Origin: CAXBDP01 sp041689935 | GTDB taxonomy: Bacteria > Bacteroidota > Bacteroidia > Cytophagales > Cyclobacteriaceae | DNA: 64,000 nucleotides | Assembly: GCA_041689935.1 (NCBI GenBank) | Contig: JBDNFI010000011.1 | Location: 21,640 to 85,639, forward strand | Direction of reading: 5' to 3' | Shown here: one piece after another, positions 25,845 to 35,262 of the stretch | How positions within the stretch are numbered: position 1 is the stretch's first letter | How the letters are laid out: each line of letters begins with the position of its first letter | Notes under the pieces: generated by a model | What the model saw: the letters and a program-made list of their open reading frames with translations, nothing else | Database searches by the model: none | Told to the model about the DNA's origin: nothing | Program-made: the position numbers and the translations under genes

Positions 25845-27179
25845 TTATTTCTTACCAAAAGGATTCATCGCCGAAAGTGCTCTCTTTCCTCCTCCCATTT
25901 TATTGAAAGTTTTCATCATTTTGCGCATATCTTGAAACTGCTTCAAGAGGTTATTTACCTCTATGATATTTCTGCCCGCTCCATCTGCAATTCGCTTTCT
26001 TCTACTTCCATTGATCACATCCGGATTCTGTCTTTCATAAGGTGTCATAGACAAAATCAAGGACTCAACTGGTTTGAACGAGTCATCATCAATATCCACA
26101 CCTTTCAATACTTTGCCCATACCTGGGATCATTCCCATCAAATCCTTCACATTTCCCATCTTTTTGATTTGGCGGAGTTGGTTTAAGAAATCATCAAAAT
26201 CAAACTGATTTTGACGCATTTTCTGATTCAACTTACGTGCTTCATCTTCATCGAATGCTTGCTGGGCACGCTCCACAAGGGAGATTACATCACCCATACC
26301 AAGGATTCTACTTGCCATCCTGTCTGGATGGAATACATCCAAGGCTTCCATTTTCTCACCTGTTGAAATAAACTTAATTGGCTTATTTACAACAGATTTG
26401 ATGGAAATAGCGGCGCCACCGCGAGAGTCGCCATCCAATTTGGTCAGAACGACCCCATCAAAATTTAAGCGATCATTGAAGACTTTTGCCGTGTTTACCG
26501 CATCTTGTCCAGTCATAGAATCCACTACAAACAAGGTTTCCGAAGGCTTCAGAAAATCCTTGAGCGAAGTTATTTCATTCATCATTTGCTCGTCCACCGC
26601 CAAACGACCTGCTGTATCGACGATTACAATTTTCTTACCTGTTTTCTTCGCGTGCTCCACAGCACGTTTGGCAATGGCAAGAGCATCTTTCACATCGGGC
26701 TCTGCATACACCTCTACTCCAATTTGCTCGCCTAACACTTGTAGCTGATTGATGGCCGCCGGACGATAAATATCGCAAGCCGCCAATAATACTTGGCGAC
26801 CATTTTTCTTGAGATATGAGGCTAATTTGCCAGTGAAAGTGGTCTTTCCAGATCCTTGCAAGCCGGCAATTAAAATAACTGCTGGGTCGCCTTTGATATT
26901 GATATCCGACTTGGTGCCTCCCATCAATTGAGTAAGTTCCTCCTGCACAATCTTGGTCATCAATTGGCCAGGAGATACAGAAATAAGAACATTCCTTCCA
27001 AGAGCTTCTTCTCGTATTTTATCAGTAATATCTTTTGCAACCTTATAATTAACATCGGCGTCGACCAAGGCTCTGCGAATGTCCTTCACAGTGGTCGCAA
27101 TGTTGATTTCGGTAATCTTATTTTGACCTTTTAGGGTCTTAAACGCTTTATCTAATTTGGAACTGAGACTGTCGAACAT
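25845..27179 (-). CDS. ffh: Signal recognition particle protein (SRP54 homologue)
   Basis: 444 residues. It binds 4.5S RNA and signal sequences and, with FtsY, targets nascent membrane proteins. The N domain (about 1-85) is followed by the GTPase G domain with GLQGSGKTTFTGKLA, the DIYRPAA motif, DTAGRL and TKLDGDSRGGAAISI, then a Met-rich M domain with GMIPGMG, SMTPYERQNPDVINGSRRKRIADGAG and a Met-rich end (MRKMMKTFNKMGGGKRALSAM). The length is normal for Ffh. A -7-like TAATTTTG lies at 27208-27201 on the reverse strand. Confidence 0.98.
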   Translation of the reverse strand: MFDSLSSKLDKAFKTLKGQNKITEINIATTVKDIRRALVDADVNYKVAKDITDKIREEALGRNVLISVSPGQLMTKIVQEELTQLMGGTKSDINIKGDPAVILIAGLQGSGKTTFTGKLASYLKKNGRQVLLAACDIYRPAAINQLQVLGEQIGVEVYAEPDVKDALAIAKRAVEHAKKTGKKIVIVDTAGRLAVDEQMMNEITSLKDFLKPSETLFVVDSMTGQDAVNTAKVFNDRLNFDGVVLTKLDGDSRGGAAISIKSVVNKPIKFISTGEKMEALDVFHPDRMASRILGMGDVISLVERAQQAFDEDEARKLNQKMRQNQFDFDDFLNQLRQIKKMGNVKDLMGMIPGMGKVLKGVDIDDDSFKPVESLILSMTPYERQNPDVINGSRRKRIADGAGRNIIEVNNLLKQFQDMRKMMKTFNKMGGGKRALSAMNPFGKK

Positions 27180-27235
27180 AGAAATTCCTTAAAATTTGTG
27201 CAAAATTAACTAAAATGCCTGAATATGCCGGCTGT

Positions 27236-30022
27236 TTAATTCAATGAATTATCATTTCCTGTTTTGTAACCAGCTAATATTTTGTGAAGTTTCTCTGGAT
27301 TGAAAGGTTTTTCGATATATCCATCAAGGCCAGAACTTATGATTTTGTCACGGCTATCCATCATTGTAGATGCTGTGAGGGCGATTATAGGCAAGCTTTG
27401 AAAATATGGATCCTCCAGTTGGCGAATTTTCTCAGAAGCTTCGTAGCCGTCCATGATGGGCATTTGGATGTCCATCAAAACGATGTCAGGACGGAAATCT
27501 TGAACCATTTTCAAAGCTTCTAATCCATTTTCTGCCATTTGATACTCTATTTTCCATCCTTCCAAAAACAGTTTTATCACTTGTCTATTGGTTTTATTAT
27601 CCTCCACAACCAGCAATTTCAGTCCTGATAGGCTTTCTAAGAATCCCTCCTTTGTTGGTTCTAAAAACGATTTCGGGAGTTCAGATTCTTCAACTACATT
27701 GAATTTGAGATCAAAATAAAATTTGGAACCCTCTCCTTCCTCACTTTCCACATTCACTTTACTTCCCTGAAATTCGAGTAGTTTGGCGCAAATAGCTAAA
27801 CCTAAACCACTGCCGCCGTACCTTCGTGAATGGGAAGCATATACTTGGGAAAATATCTCAAAAATTTCACTCTGCTTAGATTTAGGAATACCTATGCCAG
27901 TGTCGTCTATTGAAAATCTGATAGACACCTTCTTTTCTGAACTTTCTAGTATATACACACGAATGGTTACAGAACCTTTCTCAGTAAATTTGATCGCGTT
28001 ATTAATTAGGTTATTTAATATTTGTGTTAATCTTCCTTCGTCACCAAGTACAAAATTGGGTAATTTTTTATCTAATACTAAATGTAGCTCTACACCCTTT
28101 TCCTTCGCAAAGGCAAGCCACCCTTTCCGGATAGAATCTAAAAATTCTGGAAGTCTCAATGGTTCTTCTTCAAATCGCACTCTCCCAGATTCAATTTTAT
28201 TAAAATCAAGAATGTTGTTGATTAGATCCAGTAGATGTTCGGCAGATTTACGAAGGATGGACAAATTCTCAATTTGCTCTGGTTTTGGATTATCCTTCAA
28301 AAGGACATAGGACATCCCAATAACGGCATTGAGTGGAGTACGTATTTCATGGCTCATAATATTCAAGAATTGGGTCTTTGCATAGGAGGCATCTTCAGCT
28401 TCCTTTTTAGCAAAAACTAATTCCAATTCCTTCATCTTTCGTTCTGTGATATCTTGGATGGTGCCTAAAATCTTATCTAAGGTTCCATTTTCGCCAAATA
28501 CGTAGTGCGCGCGGGAGGAAATAAAAATAATTCTATGACCAATAATTACTCTATACTCTACTTCCCAATCATTTTTAAAAGCAACATAATTTGATAGCGC
28601 ACTCCTGAGTTTTTCTCGATCTTCAGGGTGTACAAATTCATAGAATTTATCATCATCATTTACTATTTCTTTCCTGATAATTGAATCCATGATGCCCAAT
28701 ACTTCGAAAAAGGAATCTGTGATTTCTAATTTGTTGTGAGAGGCATCGAATTCCCACGATCCAATTTTCGCCAGCTTTTGGGCATCTTTCAATTTCTCTT
28801 CTGAAAGCCTGATCTTCTCTTCGGACTTTTTAATTTCAGAAATATCAGTGATTGCTCCTACCAGTTTTTCAACCCATCCACTTTCGTTTCTGATCAAAAA
28901 GCCTCTAGAAATAATATATACCCAATATTCATTTTTATGTCTCATTCTTTGGAAAGAAACATAGCGATTATCTCTTCCCTTTAAGGCAGTTCTAGCTTCC
29001 ATCCTTGCCTGTTCCAGTTCCTCAGGATGAATCAAGCTCTCCCAAGTCGCTAAATCATCTGAAAGCTCATCACCTTCATATCCTAGAATTTCCTTCCACC
29101 TATCCGAATAGTAAAATTTACCGGTACTCGGCTCCCATTGCCATAGCCCATCGTTAGATGCCTTTGCGGCTAACTCAAATATTTGCCTACTTTCCTGCAA
29201 TTGAGCTTCGGCATTTTTCCTAGATGTAATATCTTCAAAGGTTCCAAAAATCTGTTTTTGCTTTAGATCAATCTCATCTGGATAAAGCCTTGCTGATTCT
29301 TGAATCCATTTGAGTTCTTTTCCTTTGATTTTTATCTGATATTCTATAGAAAAACTGCCATTCTTATTAAGTTGCGCAAAAACTTCTTTTCTCTTGGGTA
29401 AATCCTTTTGCAGGATAAAATCATCTATCCAATCACTCCTCCCAATTAACTCTTCAGAGGACGCTCCAAATACATTTCTTGATTTACGACTAATCAAGGA
29501 CAACTTGCCAGACATATCCATTGCATATATGACCTGATTTATGCTATTAATAGTTTTATCTGTTAGCAATTGAGAAATTCTTAATTCTTGCTCTTGCTCC
29601 TTTAGCTTGGTGATCTCCTGACCAAATCCTATGACACTTATTACTTGACCATTTTCGTCTGTTTCGTAAGGCAAATCGCTAGACTGTAACCAAAGGTATT
29701 TTCCATGCTTTTGCTTCACTCTAAACTGTATTTCTATTACCGAATCAACAGTATTCTTTGCAAATTGCTCTAAATGGCTCCATACCCTTTCTCTATCCTC
29801 TGGGTGAATCAGCCTGAGCAAAAAACCTATAGGCTTACTGTAGAATTCGTCCTTTTCGTAGCCAAGCATTCCGTAAAAGTACTTGTTGGAATAGGTATTT
29901 TCTCTGGTTCGTATATCGATGATATAGATAATCAACGGTAGCTTACCGAGAAGGTCTTCTCCCACTTTTCCCGACTTTAGAAGAGATTTGACATCAGTTT
30001 CTTTTAATAATTCTTTTGACAT
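27236..30022 (-). CDS. Multi-PAS hybrid sensor histidine kinase/response regulator
   Basis: 928 residues from the ATG at 30022; a TTG at 30040 is less likely. There are four PAS/PAC units (roughly residues 20-145, 150-270, 275-400 and 415-535; for example WLQSSDLPYETDENGQVIS and GTFEDITSRK), then HisKA with the acceptor His in FLNIMSHEIRTPLNAVIGMS, a HATPase domain with LINNAIKFTEKG, DTGIGIPKSKQSEIFEIF and GGSGLGLAICAKLLE, and a C-terminal receiver with the phospho-acceptor Asp in DIVLMDIQMPIMDGYEA. There is no membrane segment, so it is cytoplasmic. The signal and output partner are not evident. Confidence 0.94.
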   Translation of the reverse strand: MSKELLKETDVKSLLKSGKVGEDLLGKLPLIIYIIDIRTRENTYSNKYFYGMLGYEKDEFYSKPIGFLLRLIHPEDRERVWSHLEQFAKNTVDSVIEIQFRVKQKHGKYLWLQSSDLPYETDENGQVISVIGFGQEITKLKEQEQELRISQLLTDKTINSINQVIYAMDMSGKLSLISRKSRNVFGASSEELIGRSDWIDDFILQKDLPKRKEVFAQLNKNGSFSIEYQIKIKGKELKWIQESARLYPDEIDLKQKQIFGTFEDITSRKNAEAQLQESRQIFELAAKASNDGLWQWEPSTGKFYYSDRWKEILGYEGDELSDDLATWESLIHPEELEQARMEARTALKGRDNRYVSFQRMRHKNEYWVYIISRGFLIRNESGWVEKLVGAITDISEIKKSEEKIRLSEEKLKDAQKLAKIGSWEFDASHNKLEITDSFFEVLGIMDSIIRKEIVNDDDKFYEFVHPEDREKLRSALSNYVAFKNDWEVEYRVIIGHRIIFISSRAHYVFGENGTLDKILGTIQDITERKMKELELVFAKKEAEDASYAKTQFLNIMSHEIRTPLNAVIGMSYVLLKDNPKPEQIENLSILRKSAEHLLDLINNILDFNKIESGRVRFEEEPLRLPEFLDSIRKGWLAFAKEKGVELHLVLDKKLPNFVLGDEGRLTQILNNLINNAIKFTEKGSVTIRVYILESSEKKVSIRFSIDDTGIGIPKSKQSEIFEIFSQVYASHSRRYGGSGLGLAICAKLLEFQGSKVNVESEEGEGSKFYFDLKFNVVEESELPKSFLEPTKEGFLESLSGLKLLVVEDNKTNRQVIKLFLEGWKIEYQMAENGLEALKMVQDFRPDIVLMDIQMPIMDGYEASEKIRQLEDPYFQSLPIIALTASTMMDSRDKIISSGLDGYIEKPFNPEKLHKILAGYKTGNDNSLN

Positions 30023-30093
30023 TAATTTAAATTTAAGCAAATCAATTTCACAATCGTTCGATTTTCCATATTTTCAATGAACCAAACTTGAAT

Positions 30094-31017
30094 ATGAATC
30101 CTTTTTATATCGGTAACACAGATAAAATGCTAAAATACATAGATGTTTTCAAAGATGCATGGCTGGGATATGCCAACTATTTTTGGAACGAAATTACTCA
30201 TCCAAGTCCGTATAATTATTTCTACTGGCTTATTGGTATTTCTGCCTTTTTCTTTATGCTGGAATGGGTAAAACCATGGAGAAAATATCAATCAAAATTC
30301 AGAAAAGACTTTTGGTTAGATGTGTTCTACATGTTTTTCAATTTTTTCCTATTTTCACTTATCATTTACAATGCTGCCTCCGAAGTTGTCGTCAACTTAT
30401 TTAAAGATGGATTAGCCAATATTGGAATTACCAATCTGGTGGCAATTAATATCCAAGAACTTCAAGTATGGGCTATTTTGCTTATTGGCTTTGTTGCGCG
30501 CGACTTTATCCATTGGTGGGTTCATCGGTTATTGCATAAGTCTCCGCGACTTTGGGAGTTTCACAAAGTGCATCATTCTGTAGAGCAAATGGGCTTTGCA
30601 GCCCACCTGCGCTACCATTGGATGGAAAATGTGGTGTACAGAACACTCGAATACCTCCCACTTGCTTTAATTGGCATCAATTTAGAAAACTTCTTTATCA
30701 TCCATATTTTCACTCTTGCCATCGGTCATTGGAACCACAGCAATTTTTGGGTCAATATTGGGCCCTTAAAGTACATATTCAATAATCCCAAAATGCACAT
30801 GTGGCACCATGCCTATCATTTACCAGAAGATCGACAAACTGGCGTGAATTTTGGAATCACCCTGAGTCTTTGGGACTATTTATTTGGCACAGCCTATATT
30901 CCTTCAGATGGAAGAGATATCAAATTAGGCTTCCTTGGCGTTGAAAAGTTTCCGAAGGGATTTATTGGACAAAACTTGCATGGAATCAAAAAACCAAAAG
31001 CGGAGCTTAAAGAATAA
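30094..31017 (+). CDS. Sterol desaturase/fatty acid hydroxylase family membrane protein
   Basis: 307 residues from the ATG at 30094; an in-frame TTG lies at 30088. Several hydrophobic segments surround the histidine clusters that bind a di-iron centre in this family: FIHWWVHRLLH, LWEFHKVHHS, and HMWHHAYHLP near the C-terminus. These oxygenases hydroxylate or desaturate lipid substrates within the membrane. The actual substrate (sterol, hopanoid, carotenoid or fatty acid) cannot be told from the sequence. It is divergent from the sensor-kinase gene. Confidence 0.9.
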   Translation: MNPFYIGNTDKMLKYIDVFKDAWLGYANYFWNEITHPSPYNYFYWLIGISAFFFMLEWVKPWRKYQSKFRKDFWLDVFYMFFNFFLFSLIIYNAASEVVVNLFKDGLANIGITNLVAINIQELQVWAILLIGFVARDFIHWWVHRLLHKSPRLWEFHKVHHSVEQMGFAAHLRYHWMENVVYRTLEYLPLALIGINLENFFIIHIFTLAIGHWNHSNFWVNIGPLKYIFNNPKMHMWHHAYHLPEDRQTGVNFGITLSLWDYLFGTAYIPSDGRDIKLGFLGVEKFPKGFIGQNLHGIKKPKAELKE

Positions 31018-31050
31018 ATAAGGTTGTTTTCCAGAAAAAAACGGAACGCA

Positions 31051-31431
31051 TCATTTCAACTCTTCCAAACAGATTACATATCCCTCATTCATTAAATGCG
31101 AAATGACCTCTTGTGGAAGTCCATATTCCTGTGCCCTTTCGTAACTATCTGGATGTAAAAATGAAACTAACTTATCCTCGTCAATATCAGCTAGCCTAAA
31201 CAATACATCCTGCCGCATTTCCATGTCAGTAGTAGTTGGCGGTACGGTTGATTTTTCCAAGTAAAGGATATTTTTTGATCTGGCAAGCAGGAAATTTCTT
31301 TCGCGCGTAAGGCCTTCACCAATTGTGCCTATGATATAATTACGATGAACCGCCACCAAATTAGTTAGAAAACGATACTTCCACAGGCTATTTGAATGGG
31401 TTTCTAAGTCTTTTCTTACCTCATCGGACAT
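31051..31431 (-). CDS. Small soluble protein of unknown function
   Basis: 126 residues with no signal peptide or membrane segment. The first half is rich in aromatic and basic residues (SLWKYRFLTNLVAVHRNYII). The second half is acidic and helical (LFRLADIDEDKLVSFLHPDS, LPQEVISHLMNEGYVICLEE). I do not recognise the family. It follows the small HTH gene at 31464 by 32 bp in the same direction, so the two may be co-transcribed and the HTH protein may regulate it. Confidence 0.62.
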   Translation of the reverse strand: MSDEVRKDLETHSNSLWKYRFLTNLVAVHRNYIIGTIGEGLTRERNFLLARSKNILYLEKSTVPPTTTDMEMRQDVLFRLADIDEDKLVSFLHPDSYERAQEYGLPQEVISHLMNEGYVICLEELK

Positions 31432-31463
31432 ATTTTGTGAGCCAAAATCAAATTTTCATGGTT

Positions 31464-31631
31464 TTAGATAATCCTTCCGGGATGAAATAATTTTAAATCC
31501 TCAAGGATTCGGAAAACAGTGCGTTTAGACACACCAATTCTTCTAGCTAGTTTTTCTGGGCTTCCTGTCCTTTGCTTTTCAATTAACTCGATCAAGAACT
31601 TTGTTCTTTCATAATACTTAAGTCCTGCCAT
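31464..31631 (-). CDS. Minimal helix-turn-helix protein (55 residues)
   Basis: A short frame on the reverse strand begins with ATG at 31631 (MAGLKYYERTKFLIELIEKQ) and ends at 31464 (FHPGRII). It has a clear HTH: TGSPEKLARRIGVSKRTVFRILEDLKLF, of which GSPEKLARRIGVSKRTVFRI is the core, like the DeoR-type or HTH_11 N-terminal DNA-binding domain. No effector domain is present. Proteins of this size and shape recur in Bacteroidota. It may control the adjacent gene at 31051, the divergent L,D-transpeptidase gene, or both. Confidence 0.75.
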   Translation of the reverse strand: MAGLKYYERTKFLIELIEKQRTGSPEKLARRIGVSKRTVFRILEDLKLFHPGRII

Positions 31632-31967
31632 TGAATTCTAAGTTTTAAATCCAATACTCTGTTATTTTAATTGATACTTCTTCCATTTTATAACGATCCA
31701 CTAATTATAAGCTTGTTAGAATAAATACTCAATTAAAAGACTTTGGGTTTCGTGGGTTTGAACTTAATCGCTGTAAGTCTGATTAAAGCAAAGACCTGTC
31801 GCATTGAGGTATGCAATTATATGTTTACGGATTATGGTTTGATTATGGCGTAGATTTATAATGCATTGCCTCTAAAGGGAAAATCATTTTGGTAATAATT
31901 TCGCTCTTACTGCGTTCGCTTAATATCTTACTCCACGGACTTAAAAAACAAAAATCACAGCTATTTG
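31632..31967. other. Intergenic region between the small HTH gene and the L,D-transpeptidase gene
   Basis: 336 bp without a recognisable gene. It is AT-rich, with no strong dyad, terminator or -33/-7 pair that I could fix. The divergent orientation of the flanking genes implies that both promoters lie here. Confidence 0.5.
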
Positions 31968-32702
31968 ATGAAATTTAGAATCGCCGTACTCGCTTTATGC
32001 TTCATAGGAGTCCATGGGTTTTCTTCCTTCGACGGTTCGGATAATAGAATTGCTGAAGTTGAAATATCGAACGAGCGACTGATTTCGAATTATATCATTA
32101 GCCAATACGAATTTTTAGTTGGGGAGAAGCCTTCTCTAAGTTTATTTGAAAAAGGCTTAAAAGGATTTATAAAACTAACAGAAGAAGGCGAATATGAAAA
32201 CGCATCTGTGCTCACGCTGATTGATTTCAGATTGCCTTCTACAGAAAAAAGACTTTGGGCCATTGACTTGAAAAAGCGGGAGGTTTTAATTCACTCTGTA
32301 GTTGCTCATGGTCGCAATAGTGGAAATTTGATGGCTGAGAGATTCTCAAATACACCCGAATCTTACCAAAGTAGTTTGGGTTTTTATAAAACGGCAAACG
32401 TATATCAAGGCAAGCATGGCATTTCTCTTAGGCTCGATGGCTTACAAAAAGGACTGAATGACAATGCCATGGAAAGAGCCATTGTGATACACGGAGCAGA
32501 CTATGCCTCAGAAGAATTTGCCGCACAAAATGGGCGATTAGGAAGAAGCCTTGGATGCCCCGCAGTCCCAAGCGAAATCATTGAAAATCTGATAAATACC
32601 ATCGCTAATAACCAATGTTTGTTTATCTACTTTCCCAATGAAATTATTGATAATTACGTAGCTGATTTATCGGATATATCTATCGATAGTTTTGAACTGT
32701 AA
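31968..32702 (+). CDS. Murein L,D-transpeptidase catalytic-domain protein (YkuD_2 type)
   Basis: 244 residues from the ATG at 31968, with a signal peptide (FRIAVLALCFIGVHGFS). The catalytic region carries the YkuD-like signature HGADYASEEFAAQNGRLGRS followed by LGCPAVP with the nucleophile Cys, plus an upstream LWAIDLKKREVLIHSVVAHG strand. L,D-transpeptidases act in the periplasm on peptidoglycan stems or lipoprotein attachment. This family (PF13645) is widespread in Bacteroidota, but its exact reaction is not settled. A GCGGGAGG copy lies inside at 32276. Confidence 0.86.
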   Translation: MKFRIAVLALCFIGVHGFSSFDGSDNRIAEVEISNERLISNYIISQYEFLVGEKPSLSLFEKGLKGFIKLTEEGEYENASVLTLIDFRLPSTEKRLWAIDLKKREVLIHSVVAHGRNSGNLMAERFSNTPESYQSSLGFYKTANVYQGKHGISLRLDGLQKGLNDNAMERAIVIHGADYASEEFAAQNGRLGRSLGCPAVPSEIIENLINTIANNQCLFIYFPNEIIDNYVADLSDISIDSFEL

Positions 32703-32796
32703 TCCTCCCGCTTTTTGATCAACCGGCATTAATTTGAAAAATATCTAATTGTACGGCGGTATTTTTTTTTAATTTGCAAGAAATTGACGGAATATC

Positions 32797-35259
32797 ATGG
32801 GTAAAATTGATTTCAAAAAGCAGGTTCTTCCACACCTTGTAGCAGTTCTATTATTTTTAATAGTCTGCCTGTTTTTTTACTCGCCCATTATTTTTGAGAA
32901 TAAAACAATCTTTCAAAATGATGCCTTGCAAGGGATTGCAGCAGGCAACGAAATAGCAGAATATAGAGCTGAAACTGGCGAAGAAGGTCTTTGGATCAAT
33001 TCGATGTTCAGCGGTATGCCTTCCTACCTTATCAATACACGCCATTATGGAGAATGGTTTATAGCTGGAATTAAACAAATAATAAGTCTCAAATTGCCTA
33101 CTCCTGCCAATTATACTTTTTTGGCGATGCTGAGTTTTTATTTGCTTTTAATCATTTTCAAAGTAAGACCTTATTTGGCAATTGTAGGCGCAATTGCCTA
33201 TGGTTTTGGAAGTTTCAATTTGATAAGCATTGAAGCTGGCCATAATTGGAAAGTCGGTGCTATGGCTACCATGCCTTTGGTGTTAGGCGCTGTGCATGTA
33301 ACTTTTTATAGGAATCTCTACTGGGGATTTATAGCAACCATTATTGCAGTGGGTATTCAAATACAAATGAACCACTTGCAAATCACTTATTATCTCTTTT
33401 TGCTGCTCCTAATTTATGGTGGATTTCAGCTCTTTTACATGATAAAAGACAAACAGTTGAAACAGCAATTGCCTGCTATCGGTCTGCTTGTAATCGCTGC
33501 AATATTGGCCGTGACCATGTCTCTCGGTAGATTATGGATAACCTCTGAATATAGCGCCTATTCCATCAGAGGCCAAAATGATTTGACTCCTCAGGACCAA
33601 ACAATCCAAGGCGGCTCAGGCTTAGATAAGGAGTATGCCTTTAATTGGAGTTGGGGTAAGTTGGAAACAATGACCTTGATTTTACCTAATTTCTATGGTG
33701 GAGGGAGTGTCGAAAGCCTTGATGAAACTTCGGAAGTTTACAAGGCATTTACTCAAAATAGAGTTGCACAACAGCAGACATTAGAAGAACTGCAAGGAGT
33801 AAGAACTTACTGGGGAAATCAGCCCAACACCGCCGGCCCTGTGTATGCTGGAGCGGTTATTTGTTTTCTATTCATATTAGGAATTTTCGCTCTGCCCTCT
33901 CGGCAGAAAAACTGGATTATTGCCGGCACCATCTTCTCCATTCTACTTGCATGGGGGAAAAACCTAGAGTTTTTCAATTATGCCATGTTCGATTTCTTTC
34001 CGGGATACAATAAGTTTAGAGCGGTTTCAATGGCTGTAGTTGTGGCATTGATGATGATTCCATTCTTAGGCATATTGGGATTAGAAAAATTGCTTAGTAC
34101 CGAAGACAAAAACCTGAAAATGGCTATTTTCAAAAAGGCCTCTTTGGTCACCTTAGGAGTGCTCGCTTTGTTATTCCTATTATATCTTATTTTAGATTTC
34201 CGCGCACCGATAGATGAACAACTATTGGCAAGAGGCTATCCGGATTGGTATATCAATGCATTGCTAAAGGATAGAGCATCTATGTATCTTTCAGACTGGG
34301 TGCGTACATTTATTTTCATAGGGCTAAGTATCGCCATTATTTACGTAGCAATAATTGACAAACTAAAACAAGCCTATTTATACATTGGACTGATCTTATT
34401 TGTAAGTGCAGATTTATTGGTGGTTGGCGCTAGATATTTAAATGAAGAAAATTACGCTGAAAACATTCAAGGTCAATTTTTCCAAGTAACTGAGGCGAAC
34501 AACTTGATTTCTCAAGACAATAGCCATTTCAGGGTGATCGACTTACAAAACCCATGGAACGACGCAAGAGTATCCTTTCATCACCCGAGTGTCGGCGGGT
34601 ATCACGGAGCCAAACTACGTCGCTATCAAGATTTGATAGATTACTACATGGGAGATGAACATATGGCTATCGTAGATTCGCTTCAAAAGCAAGGGATTGG
34701 ATTGCCAATTACGCCAATATTTGATATGCTCAATACTAAATATTTGATTGCTGGAAACTCTGCAAGAGCTGTATTAACTAATACAAATGCCTATGGAAAT
34801 GCGTGGTTGGTAGAGAATGTCTATGCCGCAAATAATGCAGATGAGGAGATTTCGGCATTGGGTCAAATTGATTTAAAAACACAAGCCATATCCACCCAGT
34901 TAGAAGGAGACAAAGGATACTCGGCCAATGGCTCTGTGGTTTTGCAAGAAATCAAACCGAATTATGTGAAATACGAGAGCAATCTCGATAGCGAAGGTTT
35001 AGTCATATTCTCTGAAATATATTACCCTAAGGGCTGGCAAGCCTATATTGATGGCGTGGAAGCTCCTCATTTTCGAGCAAATTATGTTTTGAGAGCAATG
35101 GAACTCCCAAATGGGCAGCATAACATTGAATTCAAATTCCACCCACAATCATATTACATCGGCAATCAAGTAGCTAATATTTCCAATTTCTTGGTCATTG
35201 CGCTAATATTGCTTGGGATTATGATGGAATTGAAAAAGGCTAAAAAACAAAAAGCATAA
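32797..35259 (+). CDS. YfhO-family polytopic membrane protein
   Basis: 820 residues with about a dozen transmembrane helices over the first 560 residues (for example VLPHLVAVLLFLIVCLFFYS and LSFYLLLIIFKVRP) and a periplasmic C-terminal region (SEIYYPKGWQAYIDG, FRANYVLRAMELPNGQHNIE), then a last helix and a Lys-rich tail. This layout fits the YfhO family, integral proteins linked to lipoteichoic-acid glycosylation in Firmicutes and of unclear role in Bacteroidota. It is directly followed by two polysaccharide-type genes (gap 3 bp), so a role in surface glycan assembly is likely. Confidence 0.85.
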   Translation: MGKIDFKKQVLPHLVAVLLFLIVCLFFYSPIIFENKTIFQNDALQGIAAGNEIAEYRAETGEEGLWINSMFSGMPSYLINTRHYGEWFIAGIKQIISLKLPTPANYTFLAMLSFYLLLIIFKVRPYLAIVGAIAYGFGSFNLISIEAGHNWKVGAMATMPLVLGAVHVTFYRNLYWGFIATIIAVGIQIQMNHLQITYYLFLLLLIYGGFQLFYMIKDKQLKQQLPAIGLLVIAAILAVTMSLGRLWITSEYSAYSIRGQNDLTPQDQTIQGGSGLDKEYAFNWSWGKLETMTLILPNFYGGGSVESLDETSEVYKAFTQNRVAQQQTLEELQGVRTYWGNQPNTAGPVYAGAVICFLFILGIFALPSRQKNWIIAGTIFSILLAWGKNLEFFNYAMFDFFPGYNKFRAVSMAVVVALMMIPFLGILGLEKLLSTEDKNLKMAIFKKASLVTLGVLALLFLLYLILDFRAPIDEQLLARGYPDWYINALLKDRASMYLSDWVRTFIFIGLSIAIIYVAIIDKLKQAYLYIGLILFVSADLLVVGARYLNEENYAENIQGQFFQVTEANNLISQDNSHFRVIDLQNPWNDARVSFHHPSVGGYHGAKLRRYQDLIDYYMGDEHMAIVDSLQKQGIGLPITPIFDMLNTKYLIAGNSARAVLTNTNAYGNAWLVENVYAANNADEEISALGQIDLKTQAISTQLEGDKGYSANGSVVLQEIKPNYVKYESNLDSEGLVIFSEIYYPKGWQAYIDGVEAPHFRANYVLRAMELPNGQHNIEFKFHPQSYYIGNQVANISNFLVIALILLGIMMELKKAKKQKA

Positions 35260-35262
35260 TCT

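Noticed and set aside
26398..26748. A 116-codon forward frame.
   Set aside because: It is a shadow of ffh on the opposite strand.
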